The notes under the pieces are model-generated. The model was not told the DNA's origin. It searched no databases and saw only the letters and a program-made list of their open reading frames with translations. A stretch of 21,140 nt of DNA from JBHPCZ01 sp042573625 (GTDB lineage: Bacteria > Desulfobacterota > Desulfobacteria > Desulfobacterales > UBA11574). Location of the stretch: the NCBI GenBank assembly GCA_042573625.1, contig JBHPCZ010000056.1:1-21140 (forward strand), read 5' to 3'. Positions 1 to 6,873 of this stretch are shown here, piece after piece. Made by a program: the position numbers and the translations under genes. The number at the start of each line of letters is the position of its first letter. The stretch's first letter is position 1.

Positions 1-719
1 TGATCAAAGGCCTTAGAGAATTTTTCAGTATCAATGGTGGCGGAAGTTATGACAACCTTTAAGTCGGTTCTCTTTTTGAGCAGCGTTTTTAAAAATCCCA
101 GAATAAAATCGATATTCAAGCTTCTTTCATGAGCTTCATCGATGATGAGTGTATCGTATTCGTTCAGATAAGGGTCGCCCTGCGTTTCAGCCAGAAGGAT
201 ACCGTCGGTCATGATTTTTATAAATTCATCCGGGCGGGTTTTGTCTCTAAACCTGATTTTATATCCCACGGACTTGCCCAGTTGCTCACCGAGTTCTTCG
301 GCAATGCGGTGTGAGACGGTCGTGGCGGCGATTCTGCGGGGCTGAGTACAACCGATTTTGCCGTTGATGCCGCGGCCGGCCGCCAGGCAGAACTTGGGTA
401 TCTGAGTGGTTTTTCCGGAGCCGGTTTCGCCGGATATGATGACCACCGGGTGCTTTGAAATGAGATTTATGATTTCGTCCTTTTTGCTGAAGATGGGCAG
501 GGTTGTGATATCGGCTATTTTCGGAAGGCTTTTAATGCGCCTTTCCCTATTATTTGAAGAGGATATAAGCCGTTTTTCAAGGCCAAGCAGTCTTTTTCCT
601 ATTGTTTCATTCGATGAGGCCCCGGTTTTAAAGCGTTTGATTCGCTGGAGTTCACGGCGCGCATGAAGCCTGTCAGCGCGCAAGGCACCGGGCAGAAGGG
701 ATTCGATCTTTTTTATCAT
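1..719 (-). CDS. hrpA: ATP-dependent RNA helicase HrpA, N-terminal part (cut by window edge)
   Basis: DEAH-box helicase. The 239 visible residues hold the first RecA-like domain: Walker A GETGSGKTTQ at about 97-106, motif Ia TQPRR at 125-129, DEAH at 194-197 followed by ERS, and motif III SAT at 226-228. The family unwinds RNA using NTP; HrpA is about 1300 residues long, so roughly a thousand more lie beyond base 1. The first 85 residues are a basic, charged N-terminal region as in HrpA, which separates it from the shorter HrpB. The ATG at 719 has no clear Shine-Dalgarno. An in-frame TTG at 734 lies 7 nt after GCAGG and just inside a stop codon, so the protein may begin five residues earlier. 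HrpA assignment is firm at family level; HrpA versus other DEAH helicases is inferred from the motif set and N-terminal extension. Confidence 0.9.
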   Translation of the reverse strand, partial: MIKKIESLLPGALRADRLHARRELQRIKRFKTGASSNETIGKRLLGLEKRLISSSNNRERRIKSLPKIADITTLPIFSKKDEIINLISKHPVVIISGETGSGKTTQIPKFCLAAGRGINGKIGCTQPRRIAATTVSHRIAEELGEQLGKSVGYKIRFRDKTRPDEFIKIMTDGILLAETQGDPYLNEYDTLIIDEAHERSLNIDFILGFLKTLLKKRTDLKVVITSATIDTEKFSKAFD

Positions 720-768
720 TGTACCGGTTTTTGACAAGGTTTAACCTGCTATATATTTAAGAGGTTGG

Positions 769-990
769 GGAGTTTTCTCTGTTAAACGCTCCATGGACGA
801 TCTTTTGTTAAAACGTGCAAACTCGTGCATAAGGGTTCGTAAAGAAAGAACAGAGGCCTTTATATAAAAATAATAGGTTAGCATCATGACGGGATGATTC
901 CTATTAAAAATATATTATTATGCGTCTGTTCTTTCCAACGATCCCCTAATCCACTCAAACAGTACACGCTTTAACAAAAGATCATCCATT
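769..990. repeat. Large inverted-repeat element, family A copy 1
   Basis: A short hairpin (GGAG 769-772 / CTCC 789-792) is followed by a long imperfect inverted repeat. The outer arms 794-817 and 965-988 pair at 22 of 24 positions. An inner arm ending AAAGAACAGA on the complementary sense (845-854 / 925-934) closes a roughly 70-bp AT-rich centre, which itself holds a stem AATAGG / CCTATT (872-877 / 900-905). Related copies lie at 1669-1897 and 21086-21140 in the same orientation. It fills most of the gene-free stretch 720-1141. No protein is recognisable. It could be a non-autonomous mobile element, a structured RNA, or both. Confidence 0.8.
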
Positions 991-1047
991 CCGTTGATTA
1001 ATAAGGCTTTATAAAAACCCCACCCTTCATATATTTAAGGATTATAT

Positions 1048-1076
1048 TTGAAAATTATTTTAAAAAACAATATTAT
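1048..1076 (+). promoter_or_regulatory. Probable sigma-70 promoter of yjbQ
   Basis: TTGAAA (1048-1053), a 17-bp spacer and TATTAT (1071-1076), in an AT-rich stretch downstream of the repeat element. Transcription would start near 1083, giving a leader of about 60 nt that contains the AAAGGAG ribosome binding site at about 1126-1132. This is a pattern match only. Confidence 0.5.
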
Positions 1077-1141
1077 CAAAATATCTGAAAGATAAAAAAT
1101 CAAGGCTTTTAATCTACAGCGCCTGAAAGGAGCATACCATC

Positions 1142-1558
1142 ATGAAAAGTTACAGAAAAGAACTCTGGTTTGAGGTGCCGACACGACGCGCGTTTATCAA
1201 TATTACCCCTCAGGTGAACACTTGTTTGAGAGAAAGCGGAGTCAGAGAAGGCTTTGTGCTGGTCAACGCGATGCATATCACGGCCTCTGTCTTTATCAAT
1301 GATGACGAGGCGGGACTTCACCATGATTACGAGGTCTGGTTGGAGAAGCTGGCCCCCCATGAACCGGTATCCCAGTATCGCCACAATGTAGGTGAGGACA
1401 ATGCCGATGCGCATATGAAAAGACAGGTCATGGGACGTGAAGTGGTTGTTGCAATAACAGACGGAAAACTGGACTTCGGCACCTGGGAGCAGATATTTTA
1501 CGGTGAATTCGACGGTGGGAGAAGAAAAAGAGCACTGGTAAAAATCATCGGAGAATAA
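1142..1558 (+). CDS. yjbQ: YjbQ/UPF0047 family protein
   Basis: A 138-residue single-domain protein, the usual length for the YjbQ (UPF0047) fold. Conserved features visible are H45 in NAMHITASV, the acidic pair D54-D55, H81 in RHNVGEDNADAH with H91, and the C-terminal block from TDGKLDFGTWEQIFYGEFDG to the end. Family members have been reported to have weak thiamine-phosphate synthase activity, but the physiological role is not settled. A good Shine-Dalgarno (AAAGGAG) lies 9 nt before the ATG, and a likely promoter sits at 1048-1076. The gene stands alone and is bracketed by two same-orientation copies of repeat family A, so it could in principle be lost or moved by recombination between them (inference). 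Confidence 0.87.
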   Translation: MKSYRKELWFEVPTRRAFINITPQVNTCLRESGVREGFVLVNAMHITASVFINDDEAGLHHDYEVWLEKLAPHEPVSQYRHNVGEDNADAHMKRQVMGREVVVAITDGKLDFGTWEQIFYGEFDGGRRKRALVKIIGE

Positions 1559-1668
1559 AATCCCTTCGTGATTTCATTTGGATTCATCTCGCCCTGCATC
1601 CGGGGAAGTTTCAGATTGAAAAACGGGATTCTCTCCCGATTCGTTTGTCAAGAGGATCAATGGTTCAA

Positions 1669-1897
1669 GGAGTTGTGCGTTTTTGCACTTAAATCGCTCC
1701 ATGAATAATCCTATATTAAACCGCGCAAACTCGTATATAAGGGCTCGTAAGAAAAAACAGATGCCTAAAGGAAAAATCAAAGGTTGGCCATAACTACAGG
1801 CACTTTCCGTTAACGATATTTTTCGGTATGCGTCTGTTTTTCCAAACGATCCCTAATATACTCAAACAGTGCCCGATTTAATATAGGATCATCCATT
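1669..1897. repeat. Large inverted-repeat element, family A copy 2
   Basis: Same architecture as the copy at 769-990. A GGAG/CTCC hairpin (1669-1672 / 1697-1700) encloses an inner GTGC/GCAC stem (1675-1678 / 1685-1688). Then come outer arms 1701-1726 and 1871-1896 (22 Watson-Crick pairs of 26), and an inner arm ending near AACAGATGC (1756-1764) paired with 1830-1838. At columns 1711/1886, 1713/1884 and 1715/1882 both arms differ from copy 1 in a way that keeps Watson-Crick pairing. It occupies most of the gene-free stretch 1559-2002. The remainder of that stretch (1559-1668) holds only a weak hairpin CGGGA/TCCCG at 1624-1638, which is not followed by a T-run. Confidence 0.8.
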
Positions 1898-1932
1898 GCG
1901 CAAATAGATCGTGCACTTTATTTATTATTTCA

Positions 1933-1966
1933 CTTGAACCCTCGAATCCCTGACCCCTTGAATCCT
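1933..1966. repeat. Short degenerate tandem repeat of a CTTGAATCC-like unit
   Basis: About four imperfect 7-9 bp units resembling CTTGAATCC lie head to tail: CTTGAACC, CTCGAATCC, CTGACCC and CTTGAATCC. They sit 37 bp before the start of the membrane-protein gene. Similar single units occur at about 14985-14994 and 15014-15023. No function is evident. Confidence 0.5.
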
Positions 1967-2002
1967 GTGAAAAACAGCAACTCTTTTTGAGAAAAACCAA
2001 CG

Positions 2003-2761
2003 ATGGAAACAGATAACAGCAGCCTAAATACTAAATCCGAAAATAATTCCCGGGAGATGCTGTGGCGCTGGATTTGGGTTGTGATCTTTGCGATTGCATT
2101 TGCATGGGTTGAGAGCGCCATCGTTGTCTACCTCAGGGAAATCTACTACGAAGGATCGTTCTCGTTTCCCATTATCGTAAACTGGGCGAACGGTAATTAC
2201 ATTATTGATAAACTCATTCGCATCGAGCTCGGGCGCGAGGTTGCAACGATAATCATGCTTCTGGCTGTGGGATGGGTTGCGGGAAGGAATCGGCTGCAGA
2301 AGTTTTCCTTTTTTATGATCGCGTTTGGGATCTGGGACATATTCTACTATGCCTGGCTCCGGGTCATGCTCGGCTGGCCCGAAAGTATTATGACCTGGGA
2401 TCTTCTGTTTTGTATTCCACTTCCGTGGACAGGACCGGTGATAACACCGGTGCTGATAGCCCTGACGCTGGTGGCAGCCGGGTCTCTTATCATGTATTAC
2501 GACGAAAAGTTTTTTCCAATCCGGTTTTACTGGTATGATTGGATGGTTGAGTCCATCTGCGGTATTCTGATTATCGTTTCATTCTGCTGGGACTGGAAGA
2601 ACATTATGCAGGTTCCGGACGGCGTGATGCGAAGCGGGATTCCGAATCCGTTTGCCTGGTGGCTGTACGGGCCGGCATTTATCTTTTCGGTTATCTATTT
2701 TTCGGTGAGGCTCGAACAGATTGTCAGTTCAAGAAAGGAGCACCTTTCGGGTACCCATTGA
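2003..2761 (+). CDS. Conserved-looking integral membrane protein, unknown function
   Basis: 252 residues, strongly hydrophobic and rich in Trp and Tyr. I do not recognise the family. Likely membrane segments lie at about 22-44, 78-95, 100-120, 143-166, 180-197 and 217-236, after a hydrophilic 20-residue N-terminus that looks cytoplasmic. Features that look family-defining are WVESAIVVYLREIYY (35-49), the charged RE pair at 78-79 before the second segment, FGIWDIFYYAWLR (108-120), and WDLLFCIPLPWTGPV (132-146). The ATG has only a weak upstream GAGAAA. The coding sequence is uninterrupted and codon use resembles its neighbours. It faces the convergent cyclic-nucleotide-binding gene, so no operon partner suggests a role. 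Confidence 0.75.
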   Translation: METDNSSLNTKSENNSREMLWRWIWVVIFAIAFAWVESAIVVYLREIYYEGSFSFPIIVNWANGNYIIDKLIRIELGREVATIIMLLAVGWVAGRNRLQKFSFFMIAFGIWDIFYYAWLRVMLGWPESIMTWDLLFCIPLPWTGPVITPVLIALTLVAAGSLIMYYDEKFFPIRFYWYDWMVESICGILIIVSFCWDWKNIMQVPDGVMRSGIPNPFAWWLYGPAFIFSVIYFSVRLEQIVSSRKEHLSGTH

Positions 2762-2798
2762 CCGTGATTAATCCATGCAAAAACATTGTTTTCAGGAA

Positions 2799-2825
2799 GA
2801 GACCTTTGAAAAAGGTTCAATTTTG
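2799..2825. repeat. Terminal fragment of palindromic element family D
   Basis: These 27 bases match the reverse complement of 14854-14880, the right terminus of the element at 14665-14880, at 26 of 27 positions and begin with the same GAGACC end. No second arm is seen nearby, so this looks like a solo end or a decayed copy. It lies in the 74-bp spacer between two convergent genes. Confidence 0.7.
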
Positions 2826-2835
2826 TTCAAGGCCA

Positions 2836-3288
2836 CTAACCCCGCATCAATCTTGATATTCTCATTATTGCATCGTTCATGTTGTCGAGACGATCGATCA
2901 GCAATTCAATGAGATAGTCCTTAATCTTGTCTTTAATATCTGGATTGACTTTTTGGAAAAAATCATCATCCATTTTCAAAACCAGAACATCGTCATTGGC
3001 CACAACATTGCTTTGCCGGGGCTTTTTTGAGAAAGCGGACATCTCTCCAAATATTTCTCCGGGGTTGAGTTTAGACAGGCGGATGTTTGCATCATCCGTA
3101 GTTTTGGTAATGAGGCTTGTACCCTTTATCAGCATATAGAGAGATGTGGAATCGTCTCCCTCCTTTATGATCATGTCATCTTTGGTGAATTCAAGAAGCG
3201 AATGATCCATTCCGGCAAGCATTGTTTTCTCTTCTTCAGAGAACCTTTCAAACATTGGTATTTCGTCAATCATTTCACGTAGCGGCAT
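2836..3288 (-). CDS. Cyclic nucleotide-binding domain protein (stand-alone)
   Basis: 150 residues that are essentially one Crp-type cyclic nucleotide-binding domain. It starts with the IPMFERFSEEEKTMLAG helix typical of the domain. The beta-roll follows, and then a phosphate-binding cassette with FGEMS at 80-84 and the key arginine at 91 (KKPRQSN). A C-terminal helix runs over about 118-148. There is no HTH, so it is not a Crp-like transcription factor by itself; it more likely acts as a sensor module or binding partner (inference). I chose the ATG at 3288 because AAAAGGA lies 7 nt upstream; a TTG two codons earlier would sit almost on top of that site. The upstream neighbour on the same strand is another such domain fused to PilZ, 98 bp away, so the two are probably co-transcribed. 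Confidence 0.87.
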   Translation of the reverse strand: MPLREMIDEIPMFERFSEEEKTMLAGMDHSLLEFTKDDMIIKEGDDSTSLYMLIKGTSLITKTTDDANIRLSKLNPGEIFGEMSAFSKKPRQSNVVANDDVLVLKMDDDFFQKVNPDIKDKIKDYLIELLIDRLDNMNDAIMRISRLMRG

Positions 3289-3386
3289 TTTCAAGTCCTT
3301 TTAAAATCATTATTGGTTTGATAATTTCGGTGGAGCCATACTGCCATTTCTATAGCCATTTCAATTTGTGATCAGGATTCGCCTTT

Positions 3387-4052
3387 TTATAACGCTTCCT
3401 TTAGTCGCTGAGCATCTTCTCCGGTGATCTGGATGAATTTGACACCCATTCCCGGTGGTTGCTTGGCCGAGTCGCCTGTTTCCGTACGGCTCCAGGAGAC
3501 CTCGCATCCGATCTTCAGCGCCTCGGAGGCGTCCGGCAGATGAAGTTTAAGAAAGAAACGCTCCCCGTCAGCAAGAGGTTTCAGGGTTTTGATAAACATC
3601 CCATTGTCGGTGTTATCTTGGGAAAAGGCATTGACCAGATCATTTTTCTGCTTGTAGGTAAGGGATATGACTTTGGTTCCCCGGGGGGCTTCGCGGACAA
3701 GGTTGGCGTCTTCAGTGGCCTTTTTGAGGCGCGAGACCAGGCTCATCAAAATCGCTCTGAAACCGGCCGACAGTTTGTTGAACTCCTGATCCAAATAATT
3801 GCGGTCAATAATTCCAACGACGGTTTCACCAATAGCGCATGCTGTTGCCGCCCGTTTCTCCTTTGTGATAAAACCGAGTTCCCCGAAGACTTCTCCTTTT
3901 TTCAAAACACCGATAATCTTTTTCTGGCCTTCTATCATTTTGGAAATTTCCACAGCGCCTTCTTCGATCACATAAATCCAATCGCCGGAACTCCCCTCTT
4001 CGACGATAATCTCTCCATCCTGGTAGGTTTCTTCAGTTGCGGTTTGATACAT
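3387..4052 (-). CDS. Cyclic nucleotide-binding domain / PilZ (TIGR02266-like) fusion protein
   Basis: 221 residues in two parts. Residues 8-105 are a Crp-type cNMP-binding beta-roll, with FGELG at 56-60 and the cassette arginine at 67. Residues 125-221 resemble the Myxococcus/Deltaproteobacteria PilZ variant: DNTDNG at 146-151 fits D/NxSxxG with Thr for Ser, then GMFIKT, LKLHLPD, EVSW and PPGMGVKFI at 199-207. The other half of the classical c-di-GMP site, RxxxR, is not seen before the barrel (the sequence there is TYKQKN), so c-di-GMP binding is doubtful. The ATG has GAAAGG 8 nt upstream. It precedes the small cNMP-binding gene on the same strand. The combination suggests a sensor that couples a cyclic nucleotide to a PilZ output, perhaps in motility or surface behaviour; this is inference. 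Confidence 0.85.
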   Translation of the reverse strand: MYQTATEETYQDGEIIVEEGSSGDWIYVIEEGAVEISKMIEGQKKIIGVLKKGEVFGELGFITKEKRAATACAIGETVVGIIDRNYLDQEFNKLSAGFRAILMSLVSRLKKATEDANLVREAPRGTKVISLTYKQKNDLVNAFSQDNTDNGMFIKTLKPLADGERFFLKLHLPDASEALKIGCEVSWSRTETGDSAKQPPGMGVKFIQITGEDAQRLKEAL

Positions 4053-4350
4053 GGTTTCAACCTTTCATTGATAGTTTACTTGCATGGGCTATTTTCGGTG
4101 AGATTATTTCAAAATTTTCACGTGCAGGTTTATGAAATTCTTTGGCTCGAGCCCCGTGTTTTTACGGAAAAAAATAAAAGGATATTTAACAATCGGCTAA
4201 GAAGAGCAGCAAATCAAATTATTAACAATAGATTCTATCACGATCCATTTTTGTGTATGTGCAAGGGAATATAGCGAAATGATGCCCGGGTGTCAAGCTT
4301 GCTTCGAAGCTGTCGGAACGATCCATCACCATAGTATATATTATGATTTG

Positions 4351-4375
4351 TTAATACCCTGCCCGCTTGCATGGG
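4351..4375. repeat. REP-like GCTTGC hairpin, copy a
   Basis: TTAATACCC followed by a stem CCC-TGC / GCA-t-GGG around a CCGCTT loop. It is one of four same-orientation copies in the window (others at 6813, 7099 and 14047). It lies in the gene-free stretch 4053-4584. The rest of that stretch holds the promoter and dyad listed separately and otherwise nothing I recognise. Confidence 0.6.
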
Positions 4376-4419
4376 ATTTTTTGACGCTGTCAGAAAAAAT
4401 ACAAGAAATCACCCATTGG

Positions 4420-4446
4420 TTGACAACTTGTGATTCGGTTTATATT
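4420..4446 (+). promoter_or_regulatory. Probable sigma-70 promoter of the WHy lipoprotein gene
   Basis: A perfect TTGACA (4420-4425) is followed by TATATT at 4441-4446 (15-bp spacer) or TATTTA at 4443-4448 (17-bp spacer). It sits about 140 bp upstream of the start codon and abuts the dyad at 4446-4486. Confidence 0.5.
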
Positions 4447-4486
4447 TAACATGTTGAGAGGGCTTAAAAGATTCTCTCAATGTTAA
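4446..4486. promoter_or_regulatory. 13-bp inverted repeat at the putative transcription start
   Basis: Arms 4446-4460 (with a 2-nt bulge) and 4474-4486 pair over 13 bp (TTAACAT..TGAGAG with CTCTCAATGTTAA) around a 13-nt centre. Lying at and just after the expected start of transcription, it could be an operator bound by a dimeric regulator or a stabilising 5' hairpin in the leader. The sequence alone cannot decide. Confidence 0.5.
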
Positions 4487-4584
4487 TGCGCTCATTTAAG
4501 CTTTCAATTTTTTTGGAAACTATCCGCCTTTTTTTCTAATATTTATTGTTTCCATTACACTTTTTAATGAATTGGAGAGTGACA

Positions 4585-5112
4585 ATGAAACGACTTCGAT
4601 TGATACAAAGTCTGTCGATTCCGGTTGTCGCAGGAATCGCTCTGGTGATGTTGCAGGGATGTGCCGGATTAGGCAAACGGCTGGAATCTCCGGAGGTCTC
4701 ATTGGCCCATATCGCCGTGCAGGAGGTAAAGGCTTTTGAAACAGCTTTTGAACTGGACCTTCGGATATTTAACACCAATGACATTCCTCTGGAAATCAAA
4801 GCGATTGACTGCGAACTGGAGGTGAACGGAAGGAAGATGGCAAAAGGCGTCTCGCCAACAGAGACCACGGTTCCTGCATTCGGCACGGAACTGATCCGGA
4901 TGGAGGTGTATTCTTCCATGCTGGAGATGGTGTCATCACTTCTGGACATGGCAAGAAGGGCGCAGTCAAAGCAGACAAAAGCAAAGCTGGATTATAAACT
5001 CACCGGAAAGCTCAGGCTTGCCGGCGGCTCTATGATGCCCCGCAGCATTCCATTTAAATATAAAGGCGAACTGGATATGCAGGGGATTACCGCCGATAAA
5101 TCATCCCCCTGA
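4585..5112 (+). CDS. LEA_2/WHy-domain lipoprotein
   Basis: 175 residues with a lipoprotein signal. The positively charged N-terminus (MKRLRLIQ) is followed by a hydrophobic stretch and the lipobox LQGC, with the acylated Cys at 26. The rest is one LEA type 2 / WHy (water stress and hypersensitive response) domain, recognisable from the strand pattern around FELDLRIFNTNDIPLEIKAI (53-72) and the later FGTELIRMEV. Bacterial WHy lipoproteins are thought to help protect against stress, but no precise biochemical role is established. I chose the ATG at 4585 because GGAGAG lies just upstream and the lipobox is then correctly placed; a longer reading from 4546 adds 13 unsupported residues. It is monocistronic, with its own promoter region, and converges on comM. 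Confidence 0.85.
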   Translation: MKRLRLIQSLSIPVVAGIALVMLQGCAGLGKRLESPEVSLAHIAVQEVKAFETAFELDLRIFNTNDIPLEIKAIDCELEVNGRKMAKGVSPTETTVPAFGTELIRMEVYSSMLEMVSSLLDMARRAQSKQTKAKLDYKLTGKLRLAGGSMMPRSIPFKYKGELDMQGITADKSSP

Positions 5113-5238
5113 AGTATCGTTAAAAGCACAATTGTTGAGACTGTTGGGCTGAAATCAGCTGCCAAGACATACGCATTGCTTCGAACGCAGGGACTTTGCC
5201 TCAATTGGAATATAGGATAAATAGAGATTGTCAATTGG

Positions 5239-6774
5239 TTAAATAAAGCGTTTTCCCCGATCTAGAGTGCGATACTGTATCGCTTCGGCGACATGGGCGG
5301 ATTGTATGTTGGCTGCGCCTTCCAGATCGGCAATGGTGCGGGCAATTTTCAGGATACGGTTGTGGGCCCGGGCGGAAAGACCGAGCTTGTCGATGGCGGC
5401 TTCAAGGAGGTTGCAGGAAGCATCGTCGATGGTGCAGTGTTTTTTGATGTGGCGGCTGCTCATCTGGGCATTACAGTAGACTTTGGTTCTGGAAAGGCGG
5501 TCCGACTGAACGGCGCGGGCCGCTGCAACACGAGCGCTGATACGCTCCGACGACTCCGCGCTGAATTCCCCTTTCAGGTGTTTGTAGGGCACCGCCGGCA
5601 CTTCAACATGAATGTCGATCCGGTCCATCAGTGGTCCGGAAATCTTTGACCGGTACCGGTGGATCTGCTGGAATGTGCACCGGCACTCGTGCTTGGGGTC
5701 GGAGAAATACCCGCAAGGGCAGGGGTTCATTGCCGAAACCAGCATAAAGCTTGAAGGATATGTGATGGTGGAAGCGGCCCTGGAAATAGTCACCTTGAGA
5801 TCTTCGAGCGGTTGGCGCAGCACTTCCAACACATGCTTTTTAAATTCAGGGAGCTCATCCAGAAAAAGGACGCCGTTATGCGCCATGCTGACTTCACCTG
5901 GCCTGGGAATATGACCGCCGCCGATTAAACCGGCGTCGGATATGGTATGATGTGGAGACCTGAAGGGTCTTTTTGTAATAAGTGCCTGACCTTTTCCAAG
6001 CATGCCGACGACACTGAATATTTTTGTGGTTTCAATGGCTTCCTCAAATGTTAAGGGTGGGAGTATGGTCGGGAGGCGTTTGGCCAGCATGGTCTTTCCG
6101 GAACCGGGCGGGCCGATCATGATAAGGTTATGGCCGCCTGCGGCCGCAACTTCCAATGCCCGCTTTACATGCTCCTGGCCCATGACCTCGGAAAAGTCAA
6201 CCTCAAATCGTTTGCCCTTTTGAAATATGGCGAGAATATCGATCACTTCTGGTTTTATATGAGCAAACCCACCGAGGAAGTCCACCACCTGAGAGAGGTT
6301 TTTTACCGGAAACACCGGAATTCCCTTTACCACCGATGCCTCCTGACGATTTTCAAATGGTACCAGGATGCCTGAATAAGCCGCATTTTTTGCAGCGATG
6401 GCCATGGGAAGCGAACCCCTAACGGGTTTGATACGACCGTCCAAAGAGAGTTCTCCGAGGATAAGATATTTAGAAATAACATCCTGAGGGATGATTCGGG
6501 TCGCGGCCAATATTCCTAAAGCCATGGGCAGATCAAAGCCGGTTCCCTCCTTTTTAATGTCTGCCGGGGCCAAATTCACGGTAATTCTGTCGGCCGGAAA
6601 GGTATATCCTGAATTGTTAATGGCCGACTTAACCCGTTCCTTGCTCTCCTTAACGGATGTTTCAGGAAGTCCCACAGTGGTAAATGTGGGAAGCCCCTTT
6701 GTGATGTCTACTTCAACTTCCACGATATACGCATCAATTCCAATAACAGCGCTGCTGAGTACTTTGGCAAGCAA
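5239..6774 (-). CDS. comM: ComM/YifB family Mg-chelatase-like AAA+ ATPase
   Basis: 511 residues, the normal ComM length. The N-terminal ChlI/Lon-protease-like domain (about 20-145) starts with the family signature AVIGIDAYIVEVEVDI. The AAA+ core follows with Walker A GPPGSGKT at 221-228, Walker B LFLDEL at 303-308 and a Cys-rich insert CPCGYFSDPKHECRC at 352-366. SGPLMDRIDIHVEVP (379-393) and the C-terminal Mg-chelatase helical domain come last. In naturally competent bacteria ComM is a hexameric branch-migration helicase that helps integrate single-stranded DNA; a role in competence here is inferred. The start is UUG: a stop codon lies just upstream, no AUG is near, the family consensus begins exactly here, and GAGG lies 7 nt before it. 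Confidence 0.92.
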   Translation of the reverse strand: MLAKVLSSAVIGIDAYIVEVEVDITKGLPTFTTVGLPETSVKESKERVKSAINNSGYTFPADRITVNLAPADIKKEGTGFDLPMALGILAATRIIPQDVISKYLILGELSLDGRIKPVRGSLPMAIAAKNAAYSGILVPFENRQEASVVKGIPVFPVKNLSQVVDFLGGFAHIKPEVIDILAIFQKGKRFEVDFSEVMGQEHVKRALEVAAAGGHNLIMIGPPGSGKTMLAKRLPTILPPLTFEEAIETTKIFSVVGMLGKGQALITKRPFRSPHHTISDAGLIGGGHIPRPGEVSMAHNGVLFLDELPEFKKHVLEVLRQPLEDLKVTISRAASTITYPSSFMLVSAMNPCPCGYFSDPKHECRCTFQQIHRYRSKISGPLMDRIDIHVEVPAVPYKHLKGEFSAESSERISARVAAARAVQSDRLSRTKVYCNAQMSSRHIKKHCTIDDASCNLLEAAIDKLGLSARAHNRILKIARTIADLEGAANIQSAHVAEAIQYRTLDRGKRFI

Positions 6775-6812
6775 ATCTCCCCCTCAAGGCGGCTCATCGT
6801 TTATTATGATTA

Positions 6813-6839
6813 TTAATACCCCGTCCGCTTGCGGCGGGA
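6813..6839. repeat. REP-like GCTTGC hairpin, copy b
   Basis: TTAATACC then stem CCCG-t-CCGC / GCGG-CGGG closed by TT. Compared with the copies at 4351, 7099 and 14047 the stem bases differ while pairing is largely kept. It lies just upstream of comM (on the far side of its start codon) and before the palindrome at 6874-7069. Confidence 0.65.
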
Positions 6840-6873
6840 TAAAAGGCGATCAGATCGATTTGACATCAGTACC

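Noticed and set aside
720..1000. CRISPR array or retron RNA as explanation for the repeats
   Set aside because: There are no regularly spaced short repeats, and no cas or reverse-transcriptase gene in the window.
1624..1638. CGGGA/TCCCG hairpin as terminator of yjbQ
   Set aside because: The stem is only 5 bp and no T-run follows.
1574..1780. 68-codon minus-strand ORF over family A copy 2, with an EFARFN...MER segment also readable in copy 1
   Set aside because: The similarity comes from the shared repeat. In copy 3 the same reading is broken by a stop, and the variation pattern follows base pairing, not codons.
3459..4274. 271-codon plus-strand ORF
   Set aside because: It lies antisense to the cNMP-binding/PilZ gene, which has clear domains and a good ribosome binding site.
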